Shown here in pieces: positions 24,577 to 33,654 of a DNA stretch of 47,119 nucleotides. This stretch comes from Synergistaceae bacterium (GTDB lineage Bacteria; Synergistota; Synergistia; Synergistales; Aminobacteriaceae). Position 1 is the first letter of the stretch. Every line of letters begins with the position of its first letter. The stretch is taken from the NCBI GenBank assembly GCA_009783355.1, contig WRHH01000017.1, forward strand, positions 1 through 47,119, in the 5' to 3' direction. The position numbers were made by a program, and so were the translations under genes. A model generated the notes under the pieces. The model had not been told where the DNA came from, did no database searches, and saw only the letters and a program-made list of their open reading frames with translations.

Positions 24577-24608
24577 CCCTAATCCCTAATCCCTAATCCC
24601 TAATCCCT
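24577..24608. repeat. (CCCTAAT)n heptamer array overlapping a gene end
   Basis: Four CCCTAAT units plus a partial one lie between argS and the DUF3857-like gene. The stop codon of that gene (24600-24602, minus strand TAG) is supplied by the fourth unit. Confidence 0.9.
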
Positions 24609-26414
24609 GATTCTTATCGGAATTGAGCGTTGCGAGCCAAATCTTGAGATCGCAAATGCAATCTCCTTCTCTGAGTCCTGATCAATTCTTGAATTTGGAA
24701 AAGTCAATCTGGCTGTCACATCCAGTCTCTTCGAACGCCTAAAATACTCGTATTTCTCCAAATACTTTATTTTACCTCCGTCTCTGTCTATCTGCGTTGG
24801 AGGAAGCACATCCTTCACGTTTGCCGGAAGGTTTATCTTATAGTTTATTTCTACACTCATAGGAAACTTAATCGAATATGGAGCTATCGCAGTTCCGAGA
24901 TCACGAAGCCAGTCCGGTTGAGGTGGAGTTAGTGGAATAATAGCGTTTGTTCCTGATGTTCCGAGTATTATTTTACTTGGTTTTAACGGCGCTATGATTT
25001 CAATCCCTTCCCTTATGTTTTTCGTTGTTATGTCCTTTTCAAATGCGGCTTTTCCTGCAATTTCGCGAAGAATATCATTTACATTCATGTTTGATAACAG
25101 AAAATCTTTCCATGAGTTGCGTATGATTAAGCGCACCGAACCAGTCATTGTGTTGTCTTCCGCCAGGCTGATATTCCATATAATGGACAAACGGTTGACA
25201 GATGCGCCGCGCGGCGGAATTAACCTTTTTTCGAGTTTATTCCCTTCATTAGGAATGTAAAGGGCTTCTCCAATTAAAGATAAAGATGTGAGGCCGGGCT
25301 CGTATGGTTGGCCTGCATCGTAAAAGAAAGTATCTTTTTTTCTCTTTAGCTCCATAACGGGGTTTAAAATTATGGACTCATTGGCAAAATTATATTTAGC
25401 AGGGTCAACGGATAACCTCCAGAACAAACGGCACGAACCTTTGTTGTAACGATTTATCCATGATGAAGCTAAGATAGATTTTTCCCATTTGCTCCACGGC
25501 GCTCTTTCAGGTATTTCTTCCCGAGCTCTGTTTATCGAGTTATCAATTTCTTGTGCAAGCAACCAGTTAAAAAATGATGACAGGTCTCCTTTCTTCAGCC
25601 ACGCTTCAACATTTGAAGGGGGAAGCGGAACCTGCATTTTTTCATAAATTTCAAGTAATTTTATTAAATTTGAGAGCGGTTGTTTATTCCCGAAAGCAAG
25701 CCAAATCCTTGAGTCTGTTCTGAGAGAATGGGATAAAACCGGCGTTTGATTTACTATCATCCATTTATATATATCATGGTTTCCGCTGTTGGTTATTTCT
25801 GGCTCAACATTTGAGTTTGAAACATATTCAAATTCTCTTCCAGTTTCTACATTTGCAATGATAGAGTGCTCCCATATGGGCAAACTTTCGTTTAGCCACA
25901 GCATATCCTGTATGAAAATTCCATGCGCGTAAGACTGTCGATACGACAAAACTATTATAAATTCGTCCGGTACAGTTCGAAAATTTATATGCCATACATC
26001 GTTTTTCCTTTGAGGTTCAATTCTATCAATTTGCGTCAAGCTTCCGGGGTCGTATAAAGACGCCTCGTAGATTTGCGCGTCTCCACCCTTCGGAATTTGT
26101 ATGTTCCAGTCAAGCCACTTTCTCTCTAATTCGCTTTTTCCAAGAATTACCCAAACCGTCGTGACGGACATTAATCCGCTTGAGTCTATCTGGTATGTAT
26201 GCTCTTTAAGCCATATTACTCCGTCATACTTGGGGTAAGCAGAAAAATCCGGGCATTCCTGAATCATTTCCATAAGGTCAATTTTTGGAGCTGAATCGCT
26301 GAATGATTCTGATGCATTATAAAAATCGAAGTTGGCAGCTTCCGCGCTTTGCAGCGGCAACGCAACGAAAACAAGCAAAATCAAAAACAGTAAAATTCTT
26401 AAGCGTAAAACCAT
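24600..26414 (-). CDS. exported DUF3857-like protein of unknown function
   Basis: The 604 residues begin with a signal peptide (LRILLFLILLVFVALPL, cleavage near AEA-ANF). The first 250 residues (YPKYDGVIWLKEHTYQIDSS, then IYEASLYDPG and EFIIVLSYRQSYAHGIF) resemble DUF3857, a beta-rich domain usually in front of a transglutaminase-like domain. I do not see the Cys-His-Asp motifs of a transglutaminase in the rest. It is likely periplasmic or surface-exposed. Its last residues before the stop, IRD, and the stop itself are encoded at the edge of the heptamer array, so its C-terminus may have been set by repeat growth. It lies 38 bp from secA on the same strand. Confidence 0.65.
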   Translation of the reverse strand: MVLRLRILLFLILLVFVALPLQSAEAANFDFYNASESFSDSAPKIDLMEMIQECPDFSAYPKYDGVIWLKEHTYQIDSSGLMSVTTVWVILGKSELERKWLDWNIQIPKGGDAQIYEASLYDPGSLTQIDRIEPQRKNDVWHINFRTVPDEFIIVLSYRQSYAHGIFIQDMLWLNESLPIWEHSIIANVETGREFEYVSNSNVEPEITNSGNHDIYKWMIVNQTPVLSHSLRTDSRIWLAFGNKQPLSNLIKLLEIYEKMQVPLPPSNVEAWLKKGDLSSFFNWLLAQEIDNSINRAREEIPERAPWSKWEKSILASSWINRYNKGSCRLFWRLSVDPAKYNFANESIILNPVMELKRKKDTFFYDAGQPYEPGLTSLSLIGEALYIPNEGNKLEKRLIPPRGASVNRLSIIWNISLAEDNTMTGSVRLIIRNSWKDFLLSNMNVNDILREIAGKAAFEKDITTKNIREGIEIIAPLKPSKIILGTSGTNAIIPLTPPQPDWLRDLGTAIAPYSIKFPMSVEINYKINLPANVKDVLPPTQIDRDGGKIKYLEKYEYFRRSKRLDVTARLTFPNSRIDQDSEKEIAFAISRFGSQRSIPIRIRD

Positions 26415-26452
26415 ATGTTCACCTCATTTAGAATTACATATTACATACTTTA

Positions 26453-29035
26453 TCATTTCCCGCAGCAGTGTTTATATTTCTTTCCGCTTCCGCATGGGCA
26501 CGGGTCGTTTCTTCCGATTTTCGCGCCTTTTCTTATAGGCGTTTGTTTCCCTTCTCCTGCCATCAGTGCTGTCTCGTAGGCTTCTGACCTTTGAGGTATT
26601 ATTGGCGCGTTGAAATCCCTGTTTTCGGATAAATTTCTTTCCTTGCGTCTCGCTTCTTCCGATACTACTTTTACCCTGAAAATCTGTTCAGCAATTGAAA
26701 GGCGCGTCCTTTGCATCATATCCTTAAACAAATTGTATGATTCAAATTGATATTCAAGAAGAGGGTCCTTTTGTCCTATGGCGCGCAATCCTATCCCGCG
26801 TCTTAGTTCGTCCATTCCAAGCAAGTGGTCGCGCCAGCCATTATCAAGAGTGTTCAGCAATATATACCGGAGTAAACGCGGCGCCAGTTCTTCTCCAAAT
26901 TCTTGAATCTTACTCTCATATTTTGATTTAACGGAATTTGAAATGTCCTCCCGTAGAAGTTCCACACCTCTCGCTGAGTCCACCCCAACAAGTTCCTTTG
27001 CAACTTCCTGTCCGAAAACAGAGCGTATCCTTGATACTGCACGGTCGGTATCGGGTTCGGAGTTTTCATTAAAATAATATTCAATAATATCTGAAATTAC
27101 TCCTTCTGCTATTCCGAGTCCATAGGCATTAACGTCTTCATCGGTGAGGATATTTTGTCTCTCCGTGTAAACTGCGTCTCGCTGCTGGTTCATTACGTTA
27201 TCGTAAGATAAAAGTTGTTTGCGTATGTCAAAATGCATCTGTTCCACTTTTTTCTGTGATGATTCTATCGTCTTTGTCAACATCGGAGAATTTATGGATT
27301 CTCCGCCGGTCATTCCCAATTTACCAAGCAATCCTTGTATTTTTTCCGAGCCGAATAACCTGAGCAGATCGTCCTCCAAAGAGAGGTAAAAACGGCTTTC
27401 ACCCGGGTCACCCTGACGCCCTGAACGTCCCCTCAACTGATTATCTATGCGGCGCGACTCGTGCCTTTCGGTTCCTATTATTGCTAGCCCGCCGAGCGCT
27501 GTCACTTCGTCGTGATTGACGTCGCTGTAAGGTTGCCCGCCCAGTACAATATCCGTTCCGCGCCCGGCCATGTTTGTAGCCACCGTGACTGTGCCCTTGC
27601 GGCCTGCCTGCGCCACAATGTGAGCTTCCTTCTCGTGGTGTTTTGCGTTGAGCACTTGGTGTTCAATTTTTCGCGCTTTCAGCAGTTTGCTTACGCGTTC
27701 GGAGTTCTCTATGGAAGTTGTTCCGACGAGAACCGGTTGGCCTCTTGAATGTTTCTCGGAAACCTCGTCGGCTACCGCGCTGTATTTTTCAAGCGCTGTG
27801 CCGAATATTGCATCGGGGTGGTCGGTTCTTATCATATCCCGGTGCGTTGGCACGGTAATAACTTTCAGCCCGTATATTTCTTTGAACTCTTCGGCCTCTG
27901 TGAGGGCTGTTCCGGTCATACCCGAGAGCTTTACGTACATTCTGAAATAGTTTTGCAGCGTTATGGTCGCGAGCGTTTGGCTTTCTCTTCCGACCTTAAC
28001 GCGCTCCTTCGCCTCTATCGCCTGATGCAGCCCGTCCGAATAACGGCGCCCTACCATGAGACGTCCTGTAAATTCGTCGACTATTATTATCTCTCCGTCC
28101 TTGACTACATAATGTACATCGCGCGTAAATAGCCTGTGCGCCTTAACCGCCTGTATTATCCTGTGCGCGAGTTCGGAACGCGCTGCATCGGAGAATAAAC
28201 CCGGCATTTTCATCTGACGTTCGGTTTTAGCTATTCCGGCTTCAGTCAGTGAAATGTTCCTTTCCTTCTCATCTTTTTCGTAATCCTCGACCTCTTTGAG
28301 CAGTCGCGCCATCTGGTCCGCCGCCTTATAAAGATCAACGTTGTCGTCCGACGGCCCCGAAATTATAAGCGGCGTACGCGCTTCATCTATCAAGATTGAG
28401 TCAACTTCGTCAACTATGCAGTAATTGTGACCTCTTTGCGACATATCTGCCGTGGTGAGCACCATATTGTCCCTCAGATAGTCAAATCCGAATTCGCTGT
28501 TTGTCCCGTATGTTATGTCCGATTTATACGCCGCCACTCTCTCTTCCTGCGGCATGTAAGGATAAATTACCCCGACTTTGAGCCCCATCATGTTATAGAT
28601 GGGGGACATCCAGTCCGCGTCGCGCCTCGAAAGGTAGTCATTGACCGTAACAAGGTGAACTCCTTTTCCCCCAAGGGCGTTTAGGACAACAGCAAGCGTT
28701 GCTACAAGAGTCTTTCCTTCTCCTGTCCTCATTTCGGCTATGTTTCCTTCGTGTAAAGCCATTCCGCCAACAAGCTGCACGTCGTAGTGCCTCAATCCGA
28801 TTGTTCGTCTTGAAGCTTCCCGAACCGCAGCAAAAACGCCCGGCATGAGAGAATCAAGAGATTCTCCGTTATCTATTCGTAATTTGAAATCCTGAGCCAA
28901 TGCACTTATGCCGTCGTCCGACAGAGCCTGCATTTCAGGTTCCAAATTATTTATAGGCTCAACATATTCCGTATATCTCTTTAACGCGCGCCCATTTGGG
29001 TCAAGACCGAATACACCCTTGATGAAATCAAACAT
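26453..29035 (-). CDS. secA: preprotein translocase ATPase SecA
   Basis: The 860 residues cover the whole protein. The Walker A MRTGEGKTLVATLA is near residue 102 and the DEAD-type IVDEVDSILIDEARTPLIIS is near 207. The preprotein cross-linking domain follows, then the second ATPase domain (VATNMAGRGTDIVLGG and GRSGRQGDPGESRFYLSLED). The scaffold has GWRDHLLGMDELRRGI. The C-terminal zinc motif CPCGSGKKYKHCC (about 845-858) binds SecB or ribosomes. It drives Sec-dependent export in the cytoplasm and at SecYEG. It probably serves the large exported proteins at 38894 and 42608. Length is typical. Confidence 0.97.
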   Translation of the reverse strand: MFDFIKGVFGLDPNGRALKRYTEYVEPINNLEPEMQALSDDGISALAQDFKLRIDNGESLDSLMPGVFAAVREASRRTIGLRHYDVQLVGGMALHEGNIAEMRTGEGKTLVATLAVVLNALGGKGVHLVTVNDYLSRRDADWMSPIYNMMGLKVGVIYPYMPQEERVAAYKSDITYGTNSEFGFDYLRDNMVLTTADMSQRGHNYCIVDEVDSILIDEARTPLIISGPSDDNVDLYKAADQMARLLKEVEDYEKDEKERNISLTEAGIAKTERQMKMPGLFSDAARSELAHRIIQAVKAHRLFTRDVHYVVKDGEIIIVDEFTGRLMVGRRYSDGLHQAIEAKERVKVGRESQTLATITLQNYFRMYVKLSGMTGTALTEAEEFKEIYGLKVITVPTHRDMIRTDHPDAIFGTALEKYSAVADEVSEKHSRGQPVLVGTTSIENSERVSKLLKARKIEHQVLNAKHHEKEAHIVAQAGRKGTVTVATNMAGRGTDIVLGGQPYSDVNHDEVTALGGLAIIGTERHESRRIDNQLRGRSGRQGDPGESRFYLSLEDDLLRLFGSEKIQGLLGKLGMTGGESINSPMLTKTIESSQKKVEQMHFDIRKQLLSYDNVMNQQRDAVYTERQNILTDEDVNAYGLGIAEGVISDIIEYYFNENSEPDTDRAVSRIRSVFGQEVAKELVGVDSARGVELLREDISNSVKSKYESKIQEFGEELAPRLLRYILLNTLDNGWRDHLLGMDELRRGIGLRAIGQKDPLLEYQFESYNLFKDMMQRTRLSIAEQIFRVKVVSEEARRKERNLSENRDFNAPIIPQRSEAYETALMAGEGKQTPIRKGAKIGRNDPCPCGSGKKYKHCCGK

Positions 29036-29121
29036 CGCAACAGCACCTCAAAAGTTATTTTTTAATATTTTAAAACATGATTATACATCACAAATTTTCA
29101 AAAAAGATAAGTTCCCTTTTC

Positions 29122-29397
29122 TTATGGATAATCTTGAGCTGTGTGTAGAATATTTAGTACCGTTATAACTTCTTTGTGTATTTTGTATACAATTATCAAA
29201 TGAGTTTTGTTTACGAGACACTCAAATGTATCAGGATAACGCCCGATGCGCCCTGAATGAGGATAAATTAAAATTCTGTTTAATGTATTTTCTATGTTTG
29301 CTTCGATTTCTTCCGCCGCATTTGGATTGCGCAAAGCGATGTATTTTATTTGCTCGGTATACTTATAACGCGCGTACTCAGACCACTTTAGCAGCAT
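29122..29397 (-). CDS. RelE/ParE family toxin
   Basis: The 91 residues match ParE/RelE: KWSEYARYKYTEQIKYIA at the start, the AEEIEANIENTLNRILIYP helix, and GRIGRYPDTFECLVNKTHLIIVYKI, ending in TVLNILHTAQDYP. The pattern PHSGR-x(5)-ECLV with a C-terminal HTAQDYP is usual for ParE. ParE toxins poison gyrase; RelE toxins cut mRNA; sequence alone does not settle which. It overlaps the antitoxin gene by 20 bp and lies after it. Confidence 0.88.
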   Translation of the reverse strand: MLLKWSEYARYKYTEQIKYIALRNPNAAEEIEANIENTLNRILIYPHSGRIGRYPDTFECLVNKTHLIIVYKIHKEVITVLNILHTAQDYP

Positions 29398-29668
29398 TTC
29401 TTTCTCTTGCTTCAGTTATTATATTATGTACTTGTTTAACAACGTCTTCATGATCGACCAACGGTTGCTCTCCGGCAGATTTTATGCTTTTTTCCACCTC
29501 TGCCATAAACCATACGTCATAGAGCTCTTGCTTCTCTTGTTTCTCTACGAAATATTTTTCTAGTATTCGCGCAACAATACCGTTTCGTGTTGCTCCGATT
29601 CTGTTTCTTTCAGTATCTATGCATTGTATTAGCTGTTCGTTTAAGTTTAATATTACACGACCGCTCAA
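29378..29668 (-). CDS. ribbon-helix-helix antitoxin (ParD/CopG-like)
   Basis: The 96 residues begin with a short strand and two helices of a ribbon-helix-helix DNA-binding fold (VILNLNEQLIQCIDTERNRI, then RNGIVARILEKY). A charged tail for toxin binding ends in ITEARERNAAKVV. It starts at TTG 29668, 8 bp after AAAGGAGG. It neutralises the overlapping ParE/RelE toxin and probably represses its own promoter at 29711-29739. Confidence 0.85.
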   Translation of the reverse strand: MSGRVILNLNEQLIQCIDTERNRIGATRNGIVARILEKYFVEKQEKQELYDVWFMAEVEKSIKSAGEQPLVDHEDVVKQVHNIITEARERNAAKVV

Positions 29669-29710
29669 AATAATAACCTCCTTTTACTTATATGTACTAT
29701 TCTATACTTT

Positions 29711-29739
29711 TATATACTTCATCTCGCCTGCATTGTCAA
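29711..29739 (-). promoter_or_regulatory. promoter of the RHH-ParE module
   Basis: On the minus strand TTGACA (29739-29734) and TATATA (29716-29711) are separated by 17 bp. Repeated GTATA/TATAC words overlap the -10 and the likely transcription start, a plausible RHH operator. Confidence 0.75.
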
Positions 29740-29748
29740 GTTAAATAT

Positions 29749-29786
29749 TTGAGACTGTTCCAGACCAGGCTGTAAAATTGTATAAT
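29749..29786 (+). promoter_or_regulatory. likely promoter of the GltD/NuoG-like fusion gene
   Basis: TTGAGA (29749-29754), an 18-bp spacer and TAAAAT (29773-29778, preceded by CTG) form one candidate. A perfect TATAAT (29781-29786), preceded by TTG, is an alternative. They lie 60-100 bp before the start and diverge from the toxin-antitoxin promoter. Confidence 0.5.
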
Positions 29787-29848
29787 AAAACAAATTGTAT
29801 AAAATTATTAACTGGCTCTTCAAAAATGCCCTCAAGAGGTGAAAATTT

Positions 29849-32824
29849 ATGATAAGAAATGTAAGGTTGACTGTTAACGACAGGGAAGTTTATGGATTCG
29901 AAGGACAGAAAATACTTGACCTCTGCGCGGAGTGCGGGATTAAAATACCCACGCTCTGCTATGACCCTCACCTTTCAGTGCATGGAGGCTGTTCCGTTTG
30001 CCTTGTGGAGATAGAGGGAGCACGCTCTCTCATGCGGGCGTGTACTAATACCGTTGCTCCAAATATGGTAATAAAAACAAATACCAAACGCGTGACGGAT
30101 GCAAGACGTTTAGCTCTGGAACTGCTACTTTCGGATCATGTGGGTGATTGTCGTCCGCCATGCAGCATAACATGTCCGGCTCAAGGAAATGTTCAAGCTT
30201 ATATTAACCTTACAGCTCAGGGTAAATACCGCGAAGCTTTGGATGTGCTACACGAACATGTTACACTTCCGGCTTCGATAGGCCGTGTCTGTACGGCGCC
30301 CTGTCAGGCAAAATGCCGACGTAACCTTGCCGATGAGAAGGAACCTGTTTCCATTCGCGAAATTAAACGTTTCGTATCGGATTGGGGAATGAACGCCGGT
30401 GGATTGGGAGAGATCCCGCATATTGAGGAAAACGGTTTCAAAGTCGCTGTTGTAGGCGGAGGCGCGGCGGGGCTATCGGCGGCATATTTTCTTAGACTTG
30501 CGGGATATTCTGTCGTATTGTACGAGAAAGAAGAATATCTTGGAGGAATGATGCGTTATGGTATCCCGGATTACCGCCTTCCTCCGCAAATTCTGGAAAG
30601 AGAGGCGGAATGGCTGACAAAATCTCACGGCGTGGCCGTTAAAACAAAAGTGGCGTTTGGTAAGGATATAAAACTTGAAGAGCTCAGAACTGACTATGAC
30701 GCTGTTGTATTGGCTATGGGCTGCTGGAGATCTTCTGCTCTTCGAGTTCCGGGAGAAGCTCTTGCCGGAGTCGTCGGAGGAATAAACTTCCTTTATACGG
30801 TAAATAATCATAATCCTATGAAGCTCGGAAAACGCGTTGCGGTAATAGGCGGAGGAAATACGGCAATGGATGCGTGCCGCTGCGCTGTTCGTTGCGGAGC
30901 GCAAAAAGTTTACTTAGTTTATCGCCGGACAGAGGATGAGATGCCAGCTGAAAAGATCGAGATAAAAGAGGCGAAGGAAGAGGGGGTAGAGTTCATTTTC
31001 CTTGCAGCGCCAAAAATCATTGAGGGAAACGGAATTGTTGAACGCTTGGTATGCGAAAAAATGTCGCTTGGAAGCCCTGATGCTTCCGGACGCCGCAGCC
31101 CAGTACCGACCGGAGAAATTTTTATTCTCGAAGTTGACAATGTAATAGCCGCAGTCGGCCAGGGAATAGATTTCAGGAATATCCCCGAAGTTCTGCATGA
31201 CGGGCGGCAAATGAAGGTCAACGAAAACTATGAGACGCCGCTGCGGGGAGTTTTCACGTGCGGAGATCAACAGAGCGGCGCGAGGATTGCAATTGAAGCC
31301 ATAGGAAACGGACATTTTTGCGCCGAGGCGGTGGATGCCTGGTTTAAGACGGGGAAAGCCAAAAAGCGTTTCGTATACGATGTCACTAATCCGAATTTCA
31401 GTAGCGAGAACATCCCGATACAAAAGAGAGCCGCTCTTCCGCGCGAACATCCGCGTGAAGAGGAAGCCGGCGTAAGGCTTGCCAACCCTAATAAAGAGTA
31501 CAATCACGGCTTAACTGAAGAGCAGGTGAAAACCGATTCGGCGCGTTGCCTTGAATGCGGTTGCGCGGATATATTTGAGTGCAAGCTGCGAGAATACGCT
31601 ACGGAACTTGAAGTCAACCCGTCGCGGGTAGCGGGAGTTCATATACTGAAATCCGAGATGAACCTCGAAAGCGTCAATAAGTATTATGTTAGAAACATGG
31701 ATAAGTGCGTGGTTTGCGGTCGTTGCGTACGCATTTGCGATGAAATTGCAGGGGTTCACGCTATAGATTTCACAAAGCGCGGATTCGAAACGCTATTATC
31801 TCCTCAGTTTTATCGGGATATGGAGCTATCAGACTGCACTTTCTGCGGTCTATGCGCGCAAGCGTGCCCGGTCGGCGCCTTGCTTGAAAAGCGCGCGGAG
31901 AGGCTGCCGCACAGTGAAATTCCAAATACCGTCAAAACCACATGTCCGCATTGCCCGCTCGGGTGCGGGTTAATAATGAACCTTGACAAATCGCGCAAGA
32001 GAATAGTGAGAATAACGACTGAAATTGGCGATTCATGCGCCAATCGCGGCCTAACTTGTTTGAAAGGGCGATACCATTTCAAAGATATGATGGAAGGGCG
32101 TTTATTAACTCCAGAAATCGACGGGAAAGCCACGACGTGGAGCGAAGCTTTGCCAAAAGCTCTCTTTGCTCTCAATGGCGCTCAAAATGGAGAAGCTAAG
32201 GATATAGACAGGAAAGTTGCGGTGTTCATAGGCGGAACAGTCACCAATGAAGAAATAGGGGCATTCAAGGACTTCATATCGCGCATCAGGGCTGATTTCA
32301 AGGTTGCGGCGCCTGACGCCGAGGGATTGTCCGAGTTGATATCAAGTTTTTGGCAAGACACAGATAAAGGAAAGAATTTTCCTGTGATTTACGAGCTGGT
32401 GAAGCAAGCCGCTCAACGTGTCAAACAAACCGATGTTTTGGTTGGAAATGCGGCATGGGACAAACTTGACCAGCTCATCTCGAAATCGCCCAATGCAAAA
32501 GGGCTTGAAAATTCAGGAATAGCCAATTCCACTGCGGGTAAAATCGTTTCCTCCATTCGCAGAAACGAGTTTAAAACAGTCATGTTCATTGAGATCTCTC
32601 CGGAATCAGTCGGACTGAGGGCGGAAGATTTGAAGAACGTTGCCTCAATTAGAATAGACAGCCATATTCATAATTCTTCGGTAACGAACATCGCTCTGCC
32701 TTCCGCTCCCTGGTCGGAAAAAGAGGGGAATTTCACAGGAATTTTCGGCGCGCTGTTGCCCGTTCATATCGGTATGCTGCCTCTTGGAGACGAGAGGAGC
32801 ATAAGATGGATTTTCAGCCATTAA
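29849..32824 (+). CDS. iron-sulfur flavoprotein: 2Fe-2S ferredoxin + GltD-like NAD(P)H:FAD core + NuoG/FdhA-like half
   Basis: The order of domains in 991 residues is as follows. A 2Fe-2S ferredoxin (1-80; Cys in CAECG, LCYDP and GGCSVC) comes first. A GltD N-terminal Fe-S segment follows (CRPPCSITCPAQGNVQAYI, then RVCTAPCQAKCRR). An FAD site (VVGGGAAGLSAA, about 200) and an NAD(P) site (VIGGGNTAMDAC, about 330) lead to IAAVGQGIDF and GVFTCGDQ. Two 4Fe-4S clusters are at about 617-680 (CVVCGRCVRIC, CTFCGLCAQACP). A NuoG/FdhA-type cluster is at about 697 (CPHCPLGCGL). The last 210 residues resemble a shrunken molybdopterin domain without an obvious Cys or Sec ligand. It probably moves electrons between NAD(P)H and a partner. 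No Fdh or hydrogenase catalytic subunit is adjacent. Confidence 0.85.
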   Translation: MIRNVRLTVNDREVYGFEGQKILDLCAECGIKIPTLCYDPHLSVHGGCSVCLVEIEGARSLMRACTNTVAPNMVIKTNTKRVTDARRLALELLLSDHVGDCRPPCSITCPAQGNVQAYINLTAQGKYREALDVLHEHVTLPASIGRVCTAPCQAKCRRNLADEKEPVSIREIKRFVSDWGMNAGGLGEIPHIEENGFKVAVVGGGAAGLSAAYFLRLAGYSVVLYEKEEYLGGMMRYGIPDYRLPPQILEREAEWLTKSHGVAVKTKVAFGKDIKLEELRTDYDAVVLAMGCWRSSALRVPGEALAGVVGGINFLYTVNNHNPMKLGKRVAVIGGGNTAMDACRCAVRCGAQKVYLVYRRTEDEMPAEKIEIKEAKEEGVEFIFLAAPKIIEGNGIVERLVCEKMSLGSPDASGRRSPVPTGEIFILEVDNVIAAVGQGIDFRNIPEVLHDGRQMKVNENYETPLRGVFTCGDQQSGARIAIEAIGNGHFCAEAVDAWFKTGKAKKRFVYDVTNPNFSSENIPIQKRAALPREHPREEEAGVRLANPNKEYNHGLTEEQVKTDSARCLECGCADIFECKLREYATELEVNPSRVAGVHILKSEMNLESVNKYYVRNMDKCVVCGRCVRICDEIAGVHAIDFTKRGFETLLSPQFYRDMELSDCTFCGLCAQACPVGALLEKRAERLPHSEIPNTVKTTCPHCPLGCGLIMNLDKSRKRIVRITTEIGDSCANRGLTCLKGRYHFKDMMEGRLLTPEIDGKATTWSEALPKALFALNGAQNGEAKDIDRKVAVFIGGTVTNEEIGAFKDFISRIRADFKVAAPDAEGLSELISSFWQDTDKGKNFPVIYELVKQAAQRVKQTDVLVGNAAWDKLDQLISKSPNAKGLENSGIANSTAGKIVSSIRRNEFKTVMFIEISPESVGLRAEDLKNVASIRIDSHIHNSSVTNIALPSAPWSEKEGNFTGIFGALLPVHIGMLPLGDERSIRWIFSH

Positions 32825-33489
32825 CTCATTTTATAAAGTGTTTTGCTCACGTGTTTTTTCCGGTGTCTTGCCCGATATGCGGGAATCCTGGGGAAATTGC
32901 CTGTAAAGAATGTTTAGATTCGCTCTGTTTCAACAGAAAGATCAAGTGTTTTGCGTGCGGATTGGATCACCCGTGCGTTTTGCACGAGAGTGAAGCATGG
33001 ATTTACTTTTTCGCGCGCCATAATGACGTGGCGCGCAGACTTTTATTGTCTTTTAAATATTCAAACCATGAGTCCCTTGGACGCGCTATGGGCGAAAGCG
33101 TCGGGAATGCATTGTTAAGAGACAATGAAATACTTGTAAGCTCGTATGATGCAGGAAGCGTTATTCTTGTTCCGATTCCTCTGCACAGAGAAAGCAAAAG
33201 GCGTTTTAACCAGTCCCGCGCTATTGCATTTGGGATTTCGCGAGTTTTAGGTTTCAAAGTGTCGGAGTCTTTACGCTGGTCATATGACGTTAAAACTCAA
33301 ACCGAAAGAAGCGGAAAGGAAAGGCTTGAACTGGCGGAGGATGTTTTCAGCGCTGAGAAGATTGAAGGCAAAAGAGTTATAATAATTGATGATGTTATAA
33401 CTACAGGAACGACCATAAAGCGGGCTTTGTCCGCTTGCGCAAGAGCAGGAGCGGAGTGTACGGGAGCGATTGTGTGGGCGAAAGCTTGA
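32806..33489 (+). CDS. comF: ComF family phosphoribosyltransferase-like protein
   Basis: The 227 residues contain an N-terminal zinc finger (CPICGNPGEIACKEC, later CFACG) and a C-terminal PRTase core with VIIIDDVITTGTTIKRAL and FNQSRAIAFGI. This is the ComF/GntX signature. ComF is needed for late steps of DNA uptake in competent bacteria; homologues outside competence operons have less clear roles. It overlaps the preceding gene by 19 bp, and the GGAGACGAGAGGAG ribosome binding site lies inside that gene. Confidence 0.92.
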   Translation: MDFQPLTHFIKCFAHVFFPVSCPICGNPGEIACKECLDSLCFNRKIKCFACGLDHPCVLHESEAWIYFFARHNDVARRLLLSFKYSNHESLGRAMGESVGNALLRDNEILVSSYDAGSVILVPIPLHRESKRRFNQSRAIAFGISRVLGFKVSESLRWSYDVKTQTERSGKERLELAEDVFSAEKIEGKRVIIIDDVITTGTTIKRALSACARAGAECTGAIVWAKA

Positions 33490-33496
33490 AAAGACA

Positions 33497-33517
33497 GGGA
33501 TTAGGGATTAGGGATTA
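33497..33517. repeat. (GGGATTA)3 heptamer array
   Basis: Three perfect GGGATTA units start 7 bp after the comF stop, preceded by AAAAGACA. It is the same unit as 24577-24608 on the other strand. Confidence 0.9.
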
Positions 33518-33593
33518 GGAAAGATAAAGACAAAACATAGGAAATTCGGAATTAGAAAAATAATTCGGAATGCGAAATCAGAAAGGCCTAAAC

Positions 33594-33620
33594 TAAAGGT
33601 TATTGTTTTTATTCCGATAC
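33594..33620 (+). promoter_or_regulatory. sigma-28 (FliA/SigD) promoter of flgMNK
   Basis: TAAAGGTT begins at 33594 and TCCGATAC occupies 33613-33620. The spacing between TAAA and TCCGATAC is exactly 15 bp, as in the consensus TAAA-N15-GCCGATAA. Seven of eight and six of eight bases match. It lies 35 bp before flgM, the anti-sigma-28 factor, which is normally transcribed partly by sigma-28. Confidence 0.8.
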
Positions 33621-33654
33621 TTTAAGTGAGGTGGAATGGAAAGGAGTGTTTGAT

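Noticed and set aside
29849-32824. Selenoprotein with an in-frame UGA in the iron-sulfur flavoprotein or its end
   Set aside because: No UGA interrupts the frame, and reading past its stop gives only the comF sequence in another frame.
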